From Paralithodes platypus (lineage: Eukaryota > Arthropoda > Malacostraca > Decapoda > Lithodidae): a DNA stretch of 64,000 nt. Of the stretch, positions 1 to 10,581 are shown in pieces. The stretch covers positions 21,113,276-21,177,275 of the forward strand of contig CM064517.1 of the NCBI GenBank assembly GCA_032716605.1, read 5' to 3'. The first letter of the stretch is position 1, and each line of letters starts with the position of its first letter. Both the position numbers and the translations under genes were made by a program. The notes below the pieces were generated by a model, which worked only from the letters and a program-made list of their open reading frames with translations, searched no databases and was not told the origin of the DNA.

Positions 1-98
1 CAACCATATAGAGAGGCCCTCTGACACGGTGTCCAAAGACGAGCTCATTAGGGCTGAATCCCAAACTCTCCCCAGGTACCTCCCGCACAGCAAACAAA
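1..98 (-). pseudogene. Gypsy-1 integrase fragment, distal part
   Basis: Minus-strand translation gives a stretch with the residues VREVPGESLGFSPNELVFG, typical of the region after the catalytic core in Ty3/Gypsy integrases (VREVPQ-S-GFSPFELLYG in many animal elements). It continues the integrase that stops at about 1806; LINE-1 separates the two parts. The gene runs off the left edge. Assignment rests on this family motif and on orientation matching the gag-protease at 2330-4575. Confidence 0.7.
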
Positions 99-1758
99 AC
101 ACATCAATTATATGAAGACACAGTGGGTATGTGTGAAATTATGAATCATACATTAACATCCGTGTTTGTGGAGGAGGATGACTATGTAGAACCTGTGGTG
201 GAATTGAATGAGATACAGGGACTAGAGTCGATAGAAGTCAACAAGGATGAACTAAAATCATTGTTGGAAGAATTGGACGTGAGAAAATCTATGGGCCCAG
301 ATAACATTGCTGGATGGGTATTAAGAGAATGTTCTGAACAACTAGTGAGACCTATTTTTAATATTGTTCAATACTCATTAAACAAGGGGGAGCTTCCCTT
401 AGAATGGAAACAAGCAAATATAACTCCAATATAAAAGTGGAAATAAAGAAGACCCGCTAAATTATCGACCGGTATCCTTAACGAGTGTTATATGCAAGCT
501 TTGTGAAAAGATTATTAGAAAAAGATGGGTGGGTATGTTGGAGGAGAGGGAAATAATTTCAAGCAAGCAGTTCGGGTTCAGAAAAGGTCATTCGTGTACC
601 ACAAATTTGTTGAGTTACTATGATAGGGTAATTGACATTGTACAAGGGAGGGAGGGGTGGGTAGATTGTATCTACTTAGATTTCAAGAAGGCATTTGATA
701 AGGTGCCTCATAAGAGATTGTTGTGGAAGCTCAGGACTGTGGGGCGGGTTGAGGGAGTATTATTAAAGTGGATGGAAAACTATTTAATTGGGAGGGAAAT
801 GCGAACAGTAATAAAAGGAAAGTTCTCCTCGTGGAAAAGGGTAAAAAGCGGAGTGCCTCAAGGATCGGTGTTGGCCCCAATCATGTTTTTGGTTTTCATC
901 AACGACCTTCAAATGGGAATAGACTCATATATATCTATGTTTGCTGATGATGCAAAACTAATGAAGCATATTACAAGTAGGAGTAGTTGTGAAGAATTAC
1001 AGAGAGATCTAGATAAGTTATATGAGTGGAGTCAAACTTGGAAAATGGAATTCAACACGAGTAAGTGTCAGGTTCTTGAGATGGGAAAAAGTAAATATAG
1101 ACCTTCTTGGGGATATAAAATAGGAGATGAAATAATTAGTAAAGCTGTGAAAGCAAAAGACCTAGGGGTAGTTGTGGCAGACAGCTTGTCACCTGAACAG
1201 CATATAAATAAAATAACTGGTGAAACCTATGGAGTGTTGACTAACATGAGAATAGCTCTGAATTATTTAGATGAAGAGATGTTAGCAAAAATAATAGGGA
1301 CAATAATACGACCAAGACTGGAGTATGCAGCAGTGGTGTGGTCTCCACACCTTATAAAACATAATAAAAAACTGGAAAGAGTTCAGAGAGTTGCCACTAA
1401 GATGATAGCTAGCCTTAGAGACCTACCTTATGAGGAGAGATTGGAGAGGCTAAAGCTGCCAACGCTGAGGGAGAGGAGAGAGAGAGGTGACATGATCATG
1501 ATGTTTAAGTGTGTGAAAGGTTTTGAGAAGATCGACAAGGGAGATTTTGTGGTGAGGGACGAGGGAAGAACCAGGGGTCATGATTGTAAGTTGAGGAAAG
1601 TTATATGTAAGTCTGATGTAAGAAAGTTCAGCTTCCCGTATAGAAGCATTGAGTGTTGGAATAAGTTGGATGGGGAGGTGGTGGGAGCAAGAAATATCCA
1701 AACTTTTAAAGCAAAATTGGATAAATGTAGAGAGAGAGACAGGACAACACGAGCTTAG
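99..1758 (+). pseudogene. LINE-1 reverse transcriptase, one frameshift
   Basis: Two reading frames make one protein. The first (to about 433) holds the start of the RT domain with GPDNIAG. A one-base frameshift near 433 is followed by a 409-codon frame with QFGFRKGHSC, YLDFKKAFDKVPH (near 675), SGVPQGSVLAP (near 848) and the active-site variant FADD (near 940). The 3' part has the LERVQRVATKMI and RRERGDMIMMFK blocks of CR1/Jockey-type LINEs. Without the endonuclease, and with the frameshift, it is not functional as read. Confidence 0.85.
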
Positions 1759-1805
1759 GCTCAAATCCTGTATACTACAATTAGGTGAGTACAATTAGGT
1801 GAGTA
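99..1805 (+). mobile_element. LINE-1: 5'-truncated Jockey/CR1-superfamily LINE in Gypsy-1
   Basis: A non-LTR retrotransposon lacking endonuclease and starting inside the linker before the reverse transcriptase. The 3' end carries two direct copies of a 14-bp unit, ACAATTAGGTGAGT (about 1777-1804), the kind of short 3' tandem repeat that CR1-like LINEs end with instead of poly(A). The left limit is approximate: the Gypsy integrase is readable on the minus strand up to about 98. I could not identify a target-site duplication. Confidence 0.8.
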
Positions 1806-1909
1806 CATGGCAGGCCAAGATCCCAATCCTTCCCACTCTCAAAGCAACAACAACGAAGCACAGATTTCAAGGCTGAGTGCCATCTCTCTAACACACCCTG
1901 GCTCTCCGG

Positions 1910-1950
<41 letters not shown>

Positions 1951-2400
1951 GAGACAATGAACGGAGGAAGGAAAAACACAGATAAAACAAAAAGGTCCAT
2001 GTGCCTAAAGGCATCCTCCATTCATAAAATGTTTGTAACAACTGGATTTAAACATTTGTTGATTGTAAGTTTGTGGAAAGCAATTCGAGGGAAGTGAATT
2101 CCAAAGAGTAGTAGCTCTGGGGATAAATGAATTCTGATAAGCAGAAGTTCTGCATTGTGGAGGAGAAAGTGTAAATTCATACGCAGATGACACAACCCCA
2201 ACAATCCCATGCTGCGGCATTGCTTGAACAAAGAGGCTAGAAGTGAAGTTGGGTCCCTGGACTGACTGAATCCCCTGCGGGTAACCATACCGGGAAAAAT
2301 ACACTAGCAATTTTCGGACCACCGTCTTCGCCGACCCATTTCTCATAGGGTACGCGTCAGGGTACCTTGTTGCTACATCTCCCGACTGTGCATCACTGTC
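1806..2400 (-). pseudogene. Gypsy-1 integrase core fragment, interrupted by a LINE
   Basis: On the minus strand 2400-2180 reads DVATRYPDAYPM, then FSRYGYPQGIQSVQG and NFTSSLF; after the LINE insert, 1912-1806 resumes with HPESQGVLERWHSALK. These are consecutive blocks of a Ty3/Gypsy integrase core. The second catalytic Asp, normally in SDQG, is Val here (SVQG), so the enzyme would be dead even without the insertions. The fragment is fused in frame to the protease-side linker, giving a misleading 865-codon open frame that runs into the LINE. Confidence 0.85.
1914..2178 (-). mobile_element. LINE family X 3' tail with 33-base poly(A), inserted in integrase
   Basis: Minus-strand 3' end of a LINE: the last 50 or so RT-ORF residues (TTLWNSLPSNCFPQTYN, ending FMNGGCL), a 3' UTR of about 70 bp, and a poly(A) tail seen on plus as T at 1914-1946. 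The same tail recurs at 26998-28019 and 42354-42912 on plus with near-identical sequence. It splits the Gypsy-1 integrase between its SSAY and HPESQG blocks. Strong 5' truncation is usual for target-primed reverse transcription. Confidence 0.9.
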
Positions 2401-4575
2401 CTCCTTCAACTCTTTCGTCTTTTTAAGCCCATCCTCTGCCTTTTCAGGAACAGTTACTGGGTCTTCTCCAGACTCGAAATGTGGTCCTAATAATGAGTCC
2501 CCGAGAAGGTCCGTTGATACTAAACTCTCAACCGCATCAACTTTCAACCCCTTCTCGGTACCCTTCCTCCGCTGATCTAAAGATTGTTGACCAGAATGTG
2601 ACTCCCTGGATGCAGGATCTCCGGTGACAACACACGCCATAGGCTGCACCGGACACTTCTCAACCCACTCCTGCTCCTCCCTACTCACGTCGGCCGGCTT
2701 CTCGGCAACGACCAAGGGTGGAGCCTCAGAAGTAGGTCCCGCAAAGTCGTTGCCGAGAAGGAGGTCGACGCCCCCAACAGGTAACTTCTCCACAATTCCT
2801 ACATCCAGGTCCCGAGTCACACCATCAACTTCCACCTTCATTCTTACAAGCGGGTATGACCTTGTCGCATTAACTCCCTGAACCACAACCACCCGCGCCG
2901 TATTGACAGGTTTACCAGTGAAATTTCTCAACAGTGTTTGCGATGCCCCAGTGTCACGCAAAATTCTCACCTCATGTCTTCTACTACCCCCCCACTCCAC
3001 ACAACCGAGTCCCCTGTGGTCACTAAAGGCATCACGGACAGGGAATAAGCCTTCCGGATCCTTCTGCACTGGCAGTGTATTTACCTCGGAAGAAATGCCT
3101 CTAACAAACTCCGATGTCCTCTTGAACACTCCAATGCCGTGAGCAAAAGACACGGCTGCCGGAGGAGGTCGACTAGGGCACTCATTTGCCTTATGACCCT
3201 CCTGGTGGCAACTAAAACACATAAATTTCGGTTTCGGCTTATACTGTGATGTAAAAGGCCCCTGACTTTTCACATACGGTGTGGTGTAAGGTTTGGATTC
3301 AGTTTTAGTTTCATGGCTCTTCTGTTTAAATGTGTCATTGTTACGGGGAGGGGGAGGATAACGGTCCTTAGCACTTACATCGTACTTCTGTGAGGACCCG
3401 CAACCCCGAATCAACGACAGCCGTCGATCAGCCATTTGTGCTGCTTCGACTAGAGTTCTTGGGTTTTTCTCCTTTAAGTTCAAAGTTAGATCACCGCCCG
3501 TGCTCTTAAAGAACTGCTCCAACATCATCAACTGCTTAACTCCATCAAACGTTGTTACCTTCTCAGATCGGAGCCAGTTCCCCATAGCATCGGACAAGTC
3601 CCGGGCGTGTTCCAAAAAGGTGCTATCTCTTCCCTTAGTTACACCCCGAAACTTCAAACGGTACGTTTCTGGTTGCAGTTCGTAAGCCCTCGGGACAGCC
3701 TCCTTGAGATCCTCATACACAATACATGACTCCAAAGGTAACGCATCGTAGGCTTTAAGACCCTTGCCTATTAATCTAGAGGATACAAGTGCTGCCCATT
3801 TATTCTCTGGCCACTGGTGTTCTTGGCACTTCTTCTCAAAGCGTGCGAAAAATTCTGTTACCCCACTCTCATCAAACACCGGAACCAGTTTCAATAAGTG
3901 CGAGAGAGATTGATCATGAGCACGGTTACCAGCCCCAAGTCGCTGTCCCGTTGTCTCTACTCGCGACTTCTCTACATCCCTGTCGGCACAGTACCTAGTC
4001 GACTCAGCTTGGATTTTTGCTAGCTTTATGTGCTCATGACTGATAGTTTTTCTCTCTTCTATCTTGGCTAATTCTATTTGCTGCTGGATCTTAGCTAATT
4101 CGAGCTGAAGCAATAATTCTGGAGTTAACCCTTGAGGAGGTGAAGGTGCTACAATGTTTGAAATTACCGGTGGTCCCCCCAGGGGCAACCCACCCTGCCA
4201 GTCACCACCCAACTGCGGAAGCGTACCCGGGGTCGGCAAACTACTGGGATGGCTGGGAGTCGAGTGTAGGGGAAGCATGGCCGAAGGGCTCTGAGCACTC
4301 AACCCATCTCGCTCACCAGTCACCCTGCCCAGTACACACGTTATCAAGTTATCCTTGGTCATGCTGCTAGTAACCGCATGACCGATAGCTGTGGCCAGGC
4401 ATTGAAGACCGTACCGATCCATACCCTCCAACCGCTCGGCAGTAACAGGCCATTGCAAAACTATCCTAGCATCCTCCTCACAGTTCACCTGATTAACCAT
4501 ATCATCATACTGCTGTTCCTCAGTTTCAACATTACGTACTGTGTCTCCATTCTCCTCTGATCTGGTATAAGACAT
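2330..4575 (-). pseudogene. Gypsy-1 gag and aspartic protease
   Basis: A long open frame beginning at the Met at 4575 (MSYTRSEENG); an in-frame Met 27 bases upstream is less likely because it lies in the leader. Order: a Gln/Leu-rich coiled region (near 4120-4000), a SCAN-like capsid region (FDESGVTEFFARFEKK onward), a CCHC zinc knuckle CFSCHQEGHKANEC (about 3222-3180), then the protease signature RILRDTGASQTLL (near 2945) and its partner block LLLGNDF (near 2750). Gag would pack element RNA; the protease would process the polyprotein. RT and RNase H are absent downstream. Confidence 0.85.
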
Positions 4576-4772
4576 GATGCTCACAAAAATTTCCCACCTC
4601 AAAATTCAGAAAAGAAGTACCCCAAACTCTTATACCTCAATATACACACAAAAATTCTCGGAAATACTCAAGGGCTATACTATGTTGCAAAAAAAAAATA
4701 TTCTTGCTGATCCCCGCAAAATATTTTCCAAAACAACAAATGTTCCCTGCTAATAAATGTAGGTTCACCAAA
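4576..4772 (-). other. Gypsy-1 leader between primer-binding site and gag
   Basis: AT-rich untranslated leader with no long frame; it ends at the gag Met at 4575. Confidence 0.5.
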
Positions 4773-4790
4773 TCCTAGGTAAGGTTGCCA
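4773..4790 (-). promoter_or_regulatory. Gypsy-1 primer-binding site
   Basis: On the minus strand, two bases after the candidate LTR end (CGTAACA), lies TGGCAACCTTACCTAGGA. A sequence beginning TGG directly downstream of a 5' LTR is what is expected for pairing with a tRNA 3'-CCA end. The tRNA is not identified. Confidence 0.55.
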
Positions 4791-4792
4791 TT

Positions 4793-6460
4793 TGTTACGA
4801 CTGGGGTTCAAATATATCAGGGCTCTTATTCATTGGACTAGTAATGGCATAAATGCTACAACGGAAAGCGCTAGATCCAACCTCTGATGTATATTCCCAG
4901 TGAACAAAGAACACAAATACTCTACAGAGTTCTATATGCAATAATAGGTTATTAAACTCAATAAATGTGCGTCTACTCTAGGCTTAATGTTATGTGAAAA
5001 CAGCCTATTACTACCTATAACCGAAGGTGCTTGGTTATGGTATGCAAAGTAAGGTGGTAAGAGAAGTTACAGCTTACATTACTTTAATCAATAAATGTCA
5101 GGCACTCCTGCATGAAAGAAAGTGCACTAAAGTCCTTCAACACTAACAAGGAATCTTCTTTAAATGTTAGATGCTATAAAGATGCTCGTATCGGAAATGG
5201 AACTCAAAAAGGCAGGCAGCGGAACAATGCTCGTGCAGGCTATGCACACAAAAAGGCAGAATATATAATGCCGTCGGAGCCAAGAATATCCTAAACACTA
5301 CAACAATAATAATCGCCACGACAATGCAGTATTCCTATCAACAAAAAGAGCCTAAGTCGTTTGTGTCTCCATATATCAAACTAGGCTGCGAAATGCTTGT
5401 GTAATCATAAATGGGTATGCATAAAAAGAGTAATTAGGTTAATATACTTAATGTCTACTGTGACTGATAAAGTCTAGCTAGAGTCAATGATACGAGATAC
5501 TGGTGCGCATGGCATGCCGCATAGCCTAGTGCAAATCTCAAGTCTGTGCGTCAAATATTACGTTATAGGGAAGGGTAGCTCTCTTGAGAAACCTTAATAC
5601 CGCCGTATCAAGCGTTCTCCTGGCGTACCTCAAAGACAAACAATCGAGACTAGGACAGTGCAGAATGGTATAGGCAAAGAGCCCTCATTCGTGCATGCTC
5701 TATTCTCAATGGCACACAGACTAGAATTTACCCAATCAACTCCAGTTCTCAGGTATTTCGTGCAGCTTTTAACTAAAGCCAGCACTCATCGGAAACAATA
5801 CCTTATAATATCAGACCCCTAGTCTAGCATTATCTAATCCAGCAGAACACTAATACTTATAGGAAGCAGTACTGAACAATATGGATGCTAACCAATGCTT
5901 CGTGATCAACTTATCTTAACAACTAAACATACATAGGTTATATCAGACCTTAACGCACAATACAACTGGCCAGCATGAAGCTGATTTTGCAGAGTTAACC
6001 AGAGGGGATATAGTGTTAATAAAAGGTGGTGAAAGATATGAAAAAAGAGAGAGGTAGGCAGAGGAAAAGATTCTCAGGTGCAGAGCGGGAGACAGGTAGC
6101 AAGGGATAAGATAGATGTGTTCTAGAAACCAGATCTGAGGGAGAGAGTGGCGAGGAACCAGTATATATACCGGGACTAGTTTTCACCTCACAAAGTAAAG
6201 CGGTAACAAGTCCTCTAGCCACTAGCAAAGAAGCTAGCAACATGGTAAGGACCTCCCTCAACCAACCCCCACGAGGCAGCCAGCCGTGACGTCATCGAGC
6301 GGGGCAAAAACACTGCGCGCCCCCCTCTCACTCTGTTCTACTCTCTCTCTCTCCCAGATCCCATCATTACTAGTTAATGATAAAACATATACTTTACAAT
6401 TAAATATATAAACCCTTGACATGGGTGAAAACAAAGAGCCTTTCTGGACTGCCCATGACA
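4793..6460 (-). repeat. Candidate 5' LTR of Gypsy-1
   Basis: Its 3' boundary is set by the adjacent primer-binding site; it ends CGTAACA on minus. The 5' boundary is proposed at 6460, where the minus strand reads TGTCATGGG, giving TGT...ACA ends. A TATA box lies inside at 6161-6170. The 1.67-kb length is long but possible for Gypsy. The second LTR is outside the window, so the 5' limit is inference. Confidence 0.5.
6161..6170 (-). promoter_or_regulatory. TATA box of the Gypsy-1 LTR
   Basis: GTATATATAC, read on minus, lies about 1.37 kb before the LTR end and is followed by a C/T-rich stretch. It is the best core-promoter candidate in the LTR, which would place U3 at about 6460-6150. Confidence 0.45.
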
Positions 6461-6575
6461 CGAGCTTTCATATGAAATAAAGCACACCCTAATACATAAA
6501 CTGTAGCCACATCCACTGCCCTGACGATCCTAGCGAGTCACTGTAGGACAAGCCATGCGGTTCTAACGGAGTGGT
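6461..6575. other. Unassigned spacer
   Basis: Between the Gypsy-1 LTR and LINE-2. No frame, repeat or element end recognised. Confidence 0.4.
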
Positions 6576-8773
6576 TAACGTCACACGCCTGGACCAGGCG
6601 TCCAGGCCATAATAATAAGCCCAAATGGTGGAATAAAGATATTTCAAACTGCCTGCTTGCTAAAAAATTTGCTAATGATAGATTAAAATCCTCACAAAAT
6701 GACGAAGAACGGCTGAAATTTGTAGAACTACGACGCAAAGCCAAAAAGTTAATTAAGCAAAGTAAAAAGACCTTAGAGTTACATATTGCGAATCAAAGTA
6801 AAACAAACCCGAAAGAATTCTATAGTTATATCAGAAAGAAAAAAGTCGTTACTTCAACTGTTGGGCCGTTAGTCGATGAAAATGGAGAATACACCAAAGA
6901 CGAAGAACAAATGAGTAATGCCCTCAATACCTTCTTTGCATCAGTTTTTACAACAGAAGACCTCAGTGATATCCCTACACCATCGCCGATTCAGATTGAT
7001 AATTCAGATGTTCTAAGCAATATCACCGTTACAGAGAGAGAAGTATTGAATTGTTTAGATAAACTCAAGGTAAATAAAACGCCTGGACCTGATACAATCT
7101 CGCCTAGAGTTCTAAAGGAAGCTAAGGATGAGCTCTCTAAACCACTGACATTACTATTCAATAAATCCTTGCAGTCTGGAACTATGCCCGATCAGTGGAA
7201 GCTAGCCAACGTAACACCGATATTCAAAAAAGGCAGCAAATCCCTACCCAGTAACTATCGTCCAATTAGCTTAACCTCAGTTGTATGTAAAATGCTAGAA
7301 ACGGTCATACGAGACAGACTCGTAAATCACTTAGAGGAAAATAACATACTTAAAGATACTCAACACGGCTTTCGTAAAAAACGTTCCTGTTTAACAAACC
7401 TCTTAGACTTCTTCCACGATATCCTCAACCTCTACGATGAGAGTAAAGCTGTAGATATTATATACCTTGATTTTCAAAAGGCCTTTGACAAAGTTCCCCA
7501 CAAACGTTTACTGCTAAAACTAAAAGCGCATGGAATACAAGACGGTGTGTTGAAATGGATAGAAAATTGGCTCAGCGACAGAAAGCAAAGAGTAGTCATA
7601 AACGGTAAGGCATCAAAATGGACCAATGTAAGTAGCGGGGTACCCCAGGGATCGGTACTAGGACCAATTCTCTTTCTAATTTACATCAACGACATAGATG
7701 AGGGTCTCACCTGTACAATCTCAAAATTTGCTGACGATACAAAAATTGCAAATAGCGTACTCTCAAAAGAACAAGTTGACGATATGCAACACAATCTAGA
7801 TAAATTGTCATGTTGGGCCCAAATTTGGCAAATGAGTTTCAATGCGGATAAATGTAAAGTACTACATATCGGATACCTAAATGAGAAAGCAAACTATTCG
7901 ATGAATGGCACTCAGCTTAAGAATGTAAACAGAGAAACCGATCTGGGAGTAACAATATCGAGTAACCTAAAACCGAGTCAACAATGTTCAGAAGTTGTTA
8001 AGAAGGCAAACAAAATAATTGGCTTTATAGGCAGGTCATTTGAGCATAAATCCAAAGAAGTTATCCTAACCCTTTACAATTCATTAGTCCGCCCTCTTCT
8101 GGAATACTGCGTTCAATCCTGGTGCCCTTTTTACCAAAAAGATATAAACAAGCTAGAACGAGTTCAACGTAGAGTTACCAAAATGATACCTAGCCTAAAG
8201 AACAAACCATACGAAGAGAGTCTTAGAGAATTAAATCTATTTCCTTTAACCCAGCGCAGATTAAGAGGTGACTTAATTCAAGTGTTCAAAATCATCAAAG
8301 GCATCGACAATATGAACTGTAGTAAGTACTTCACTATCGACCAATCTAATTACACGCGGGGAAACGGTTGCAAAATTATTGGTAAATCTTTTAACTCACA
8401 CGAATCTAAGAATTTCTTCTTCAATCGAGTTGTCAACTTGTGGAATGGGCTTCCCCGAAACGTTATAGACTGCATCACCGTTGATTCATTTAAACTCCGC
8501 CTAGACAAATATCTCGCATCAAACCCGCGACTGACTGCGTTTGTAAATGAATAACTTTATTTTATCCCCCCCTCAGTTACTAACCCATCTGTCCCCTACT
8601 AACTTCCTAATCCTGCCACGGACATTAGTTCCAGGGCAGTAATTCCCTTTCCAATGTTCCCTTACCCACTCTAAACCACTGTTTGGACACTTGATCCTCA
8701 GTGTTTTGGAGGACAAGCAACCTAGAAGGGTCACTAGATCTGTTGTTGCTTGATTTCCTTTGTACTCCTTTGT
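6576..8773 (+). mobile_element. LINE-2: CR1-like LINE, 5'-truncated, open RT frame
   Basis: Begins in the endonuclease-RT linker and runs through the whole RT to a 3' UTR of about 200 bp. The 3' end shows two copies of CCTTTGTA two bases apart (about 8756-8773), like the 8-bp terminal repeats of CR1. It abuts the RTE scrap at 8774. It is the best-preserved LINE coding region in the window; only the 5' part with the endonuclease is missing. Confidence 0.85.
6611..8554 (+). CDS. LINE-2 reverse transcriptase, open, lacking its N-terminal part
   Basis: The frame is open from before 6611 (KPKWWNKD, a linker block) to a stop at 8552-8554. RT blocks appear in order: PGPDTISPRVLK, NYRPISLTSV, QHGFRKKRSC, YLDFQKAFDKVPH (near 7470), SGVPQGSVLGP (near 7635) and FADDTK (near 7727, the catalytic Asp pair). 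The C-terminal part has LERVQRRVTKMIPSLK and RRLRGDLIQVFK. The Met at 6911 is the first ATG but is internal by homology. It copies element RNA at a nicked target. No disabling change is visible, but the copy lacks endonuclease and its own 5' end. Confidence 0.85.
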   Translation, partial: NNKPKWWNKDISNCLLAKKFANDRLKSSQNDEERLKFVELRRKAKKLIKQSKKTLELHIANQSKTNPKEFYSYIRKKKVVTSTVGPLVDENGEYTKDEEQMSNALNTFFASVFTTEDLSDIPTPSPIQIDNSDVLSNITVTEREVLNCLDKLKVNKTPGPDTISPRVLKEAKDELSKPLTLLFNKSLQSGTMPDQWKLANVTPIFKKGSKSLPSNYRPISLTSVVCKMLETVIRDRLVNHLEENNILKDTQHGFRKKRSCLTNLLDFFHDILNLYDESKAVDIIYLDFQKAFDKVPHKRLLLKLKAHGIQDGVLKWIENWLSDRKQRVVINGKASKWTNVSSGVPQGSVLGPILFLIYINDIDEGLTCTISKFADDTKIANSVLSKEQVDDMQHNLDKLSCWAQIWQMSFNADKCKVLHIGYLNEKANYSMNGTQLKNVNRETDLGVTISSNLKPSQQCSEVVKKANKIIGFIGRSFEHKSKEVILTLYNSLVRPLLEYCVQSWCPFYQKDINKLERVQRRVTKMIPSLKNKPYEESLRELNLFPLTQRRLRGDLIQVFKIIKGIDNMNCSKYFTIDQSNYTRGNGCKIIGKSFNSHESKNFFFNRVVNLWNGLPRNVIDCITVDSFKLRLDKYLASNPRLTAFVNE

Positions 8774-9023
8774 AGATACTTAAAAGAGTTGACGATCACC
8801 ATAGCCTAACCGTTCAGCTTCACCTCACACTCTGTGACTTCACCCCTTTCGAAGACCATAACCTTGCTCTTCCCCGCATTTACCTTCAAATTCTGTTTTT
8901 TGCACACTGTTCCAAACTCATTTACCAGACCCTGCAACTCCCATTCATTATCACTTATCAGAACTGTATCATCCGCAAACAACAGTATAGGTAGCTTCCA
9001 CTCATTTCCCTCCCGATTCCTTA
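8774..9023 (-). mobile_element. RTE-type LINE fragment 1
   Basis: Minus-strand RT fragment with NREGNEWKLPILL, the catalytic FADDT, and KVNAGKSKVMVFERG. It overlaps the start of the RTE copy at 24754-25465 (shared GKSKVMVFERGEVTECE), so the family is the same. It is cut at both ends: on the left by the LINE-2 tail, on the right at about 9023 by DIRS-E gag. Confidence 0.8.
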
Positions 9024-9547
9024 CTGATTCTGATGCTAGGAAAGCAATGGAATTATCCCGGCGGTTGATGCTACACAATTTCATTCAGTCATTGGGTGAC
9101 GTCAGGACAGCTTTATTAAAGGCAGTTCGAGCACGTTAAGACCTCAGAGTCTACCTGGTCAAGAAATTACCGGAAGACATTGGTCGCCGGGTAATTTTGT
9201 CACCAGTGCTTACACCCACATTAGTTTGCCCTAATATGTGGCAAACTGTGTTTAATTTGGTAGATGCCACTAGGCCAGGTGTTTCCCCTGCTAGAAAGGA
9301 ACATGTTAAATTTGCCAAACCATATACCAAACCTAAAGTTACTCAGAAGGCTCAATCTAGTGGGTCTAAGTTCTTTCAGGGCTCAAGGTCTCCTCCGGCA
9401 CAGGGAAACACTCAAGCCTGACGTAAGCAGGATAAGAGTTCAGGAAAATGGTTCAACGGTCACTCCAAACACAAGTCAGGTCTAGGTTCGACTCCTGCCA
9501 AGACTAGCCAGCCGTCTTCCTCTGCCCAATCATCTTCAAAAAACTAG
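9024..9547 (+). pseudogene. DIRS-E gag, C-terminal part
   Basis: Reads DARKAMELSRRLMLHNF then DVRTALLKAV and LRVYLVKKLPEDIG, closely matching the equivalent stretch of DIRS-C gag near 53786-53900 and of DIRS-B gag near 25860-25950. It then becomes Lys/Ser/Gln-rich. At least three in-frame stops interrupt it (for example at 9138 and 9420). The basic tail suggests nucleic-acid binding, as in other DIRS gags. Confidence 0.7.
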
Positions 9548-9559
9548 TTATATCACAAA

Positions 9560-10064
9560 CTCCCTCACTCCCGGGGCCTGCCGTGGGCGAGTTGGATCAG
9601 AGGGTAGTTACGCCGGAAAAGCACAGTCAAGTAACTGGGTCATTTCGGGTGTGTCACCAGGCATGGCCCCGGCGGACTTGGGCAAGGACAGTGGTACGCA
9701 AGGGCATAACCTGGCCAGGAAATTATCCCGGTCAATCCAACTTACCCAGTCTACACATCCAAACATTTTCTCATACCAAAAAGGGACATTGTTCAGATGA
9801 GACCGGTTGTAGACCTATCTCAGCTGAACGAACACATTCGCAACGCATCGTTCAGGATACTCTGTGAACCAAATCAGGCTAACACTTTCGCCGCAAGGGT
9901 GGATGTGCTCATTAGACCTGACAGATGCCTATTGGCACGTCCCGGTAAACAAAAGGTTCCAAAAATTCCTCGCCTTGAGGATAGAGCATCGGACTTATGT
10001 CTTTCAACGGATGCCTTTCTGATTGAACCTAGCACTGAGAATATTTACCAAATTAGTCCGGCAA
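9560..10064 (+). pseudogene. DIRS-E reverse transcriptase, N-terminal part
   Basis: Reads PKRDIVQMRPVVDLSQLN and, after a frameshift, CSLDLTDAYWHVPVNKRFQK and VFQRMPF; these are DIRS RT blocks also seen intact in DIRS-A (34250-34500). The PFG triplet has become PF-stop (TGA for GGA) near 10020. The SINE-like retroposon interrupts right after KLVRQ. Confidence 0.8.
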
Positions 10065-10581
10065 GCGGGTGCCCAACCCCGAAAAGGGTTGAAATAGGGG
10101 AGCTATCCCCCCGCCAAAGGCGGCTTTCTAGGGCCTATCCTAGCTGATGCCGAGAGGATTGGGTTCTAGTCATGTGGTGATGGGCTGGTCTATCAGAGTG
10201 AGAACTGAGCGATCTCTGCCATACCCATAGCTTACTCTGACTGTTCCTTTTACTTATATATTTTCTAGATCTCAAGTGACGGCATCTCTTGCGTGGATTG
10301 ACCTCCTAATCTACCAAGATTGGAAGCCAAAGCATCGCATCTTTCCTTTGCCCCTCAACTTTCTCTTCATAATTGCTGAGGGGCACAGGGCCCTGGGTGG
10401 GGCTTTGGTTTCCCGGGCGTTTCCGCACCCTCCTCAGCTCCCCGCCATGGAGTGGCTTCGGTCACCCAGGCTTTATTGTGGTCGGTAGGGAGGGTTCTGT
10501 GCGGGCGCTCGGTTATGGCCTTGCTCGGGACCTTGGGGCTGTTCGTCCAGGCAGCTTGGGGAAAAACAACAACAACAACAA
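10065..10581 (+). mobile_element. SINE-like retroposon with I-like LINE tail, copy 1
   Basis: About 517 bp inserted in DIRS-E RT; RT coding resumes at 10582. Very similar to 55396-55950. It starts CGGGTGCCCAACCCCGAAA and contains short hairpins (a CCGCC/GGCGG stem and a GGGGA/TCCCC stem near 10085-10125). Its last 70 or so bases match the 3' end of the I-like LINE (GGGGCTGTTCG and CCAGGCAGCTT, compare 12330-12352) and it ends in an (AAC)n tail. It encodes no protein. The 3' identity suggests mobilisation by that LINE. Confidence 0.75.

Larger units (their letters stand above)
1..6460 (-). mobile_element. Gypsy-1: internally deleted Ty3/Gypsy LTR retrotransposon
   Basis: Read from right to left: a candidate 5' LTR (4793-6460), a primer-binding site, a short leader, gag with a CCHC knuckle, a retroviral-type aspartic protease, and then immediately the middle of an integrase. 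Reverse transcriptase and RNase H, which belong between protease and integrase in Ty3/Gypsy, are missing, so the copy is internally deleted. Two LINEs sit in the integrase (about 99-1805 on plus, 1914-2178 on minus) and integrase coding resumes at 1-98. The 3' end and 3' LTR lie beyond the left edge. The copy cannot be autonomous. Confidence 0.85.
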
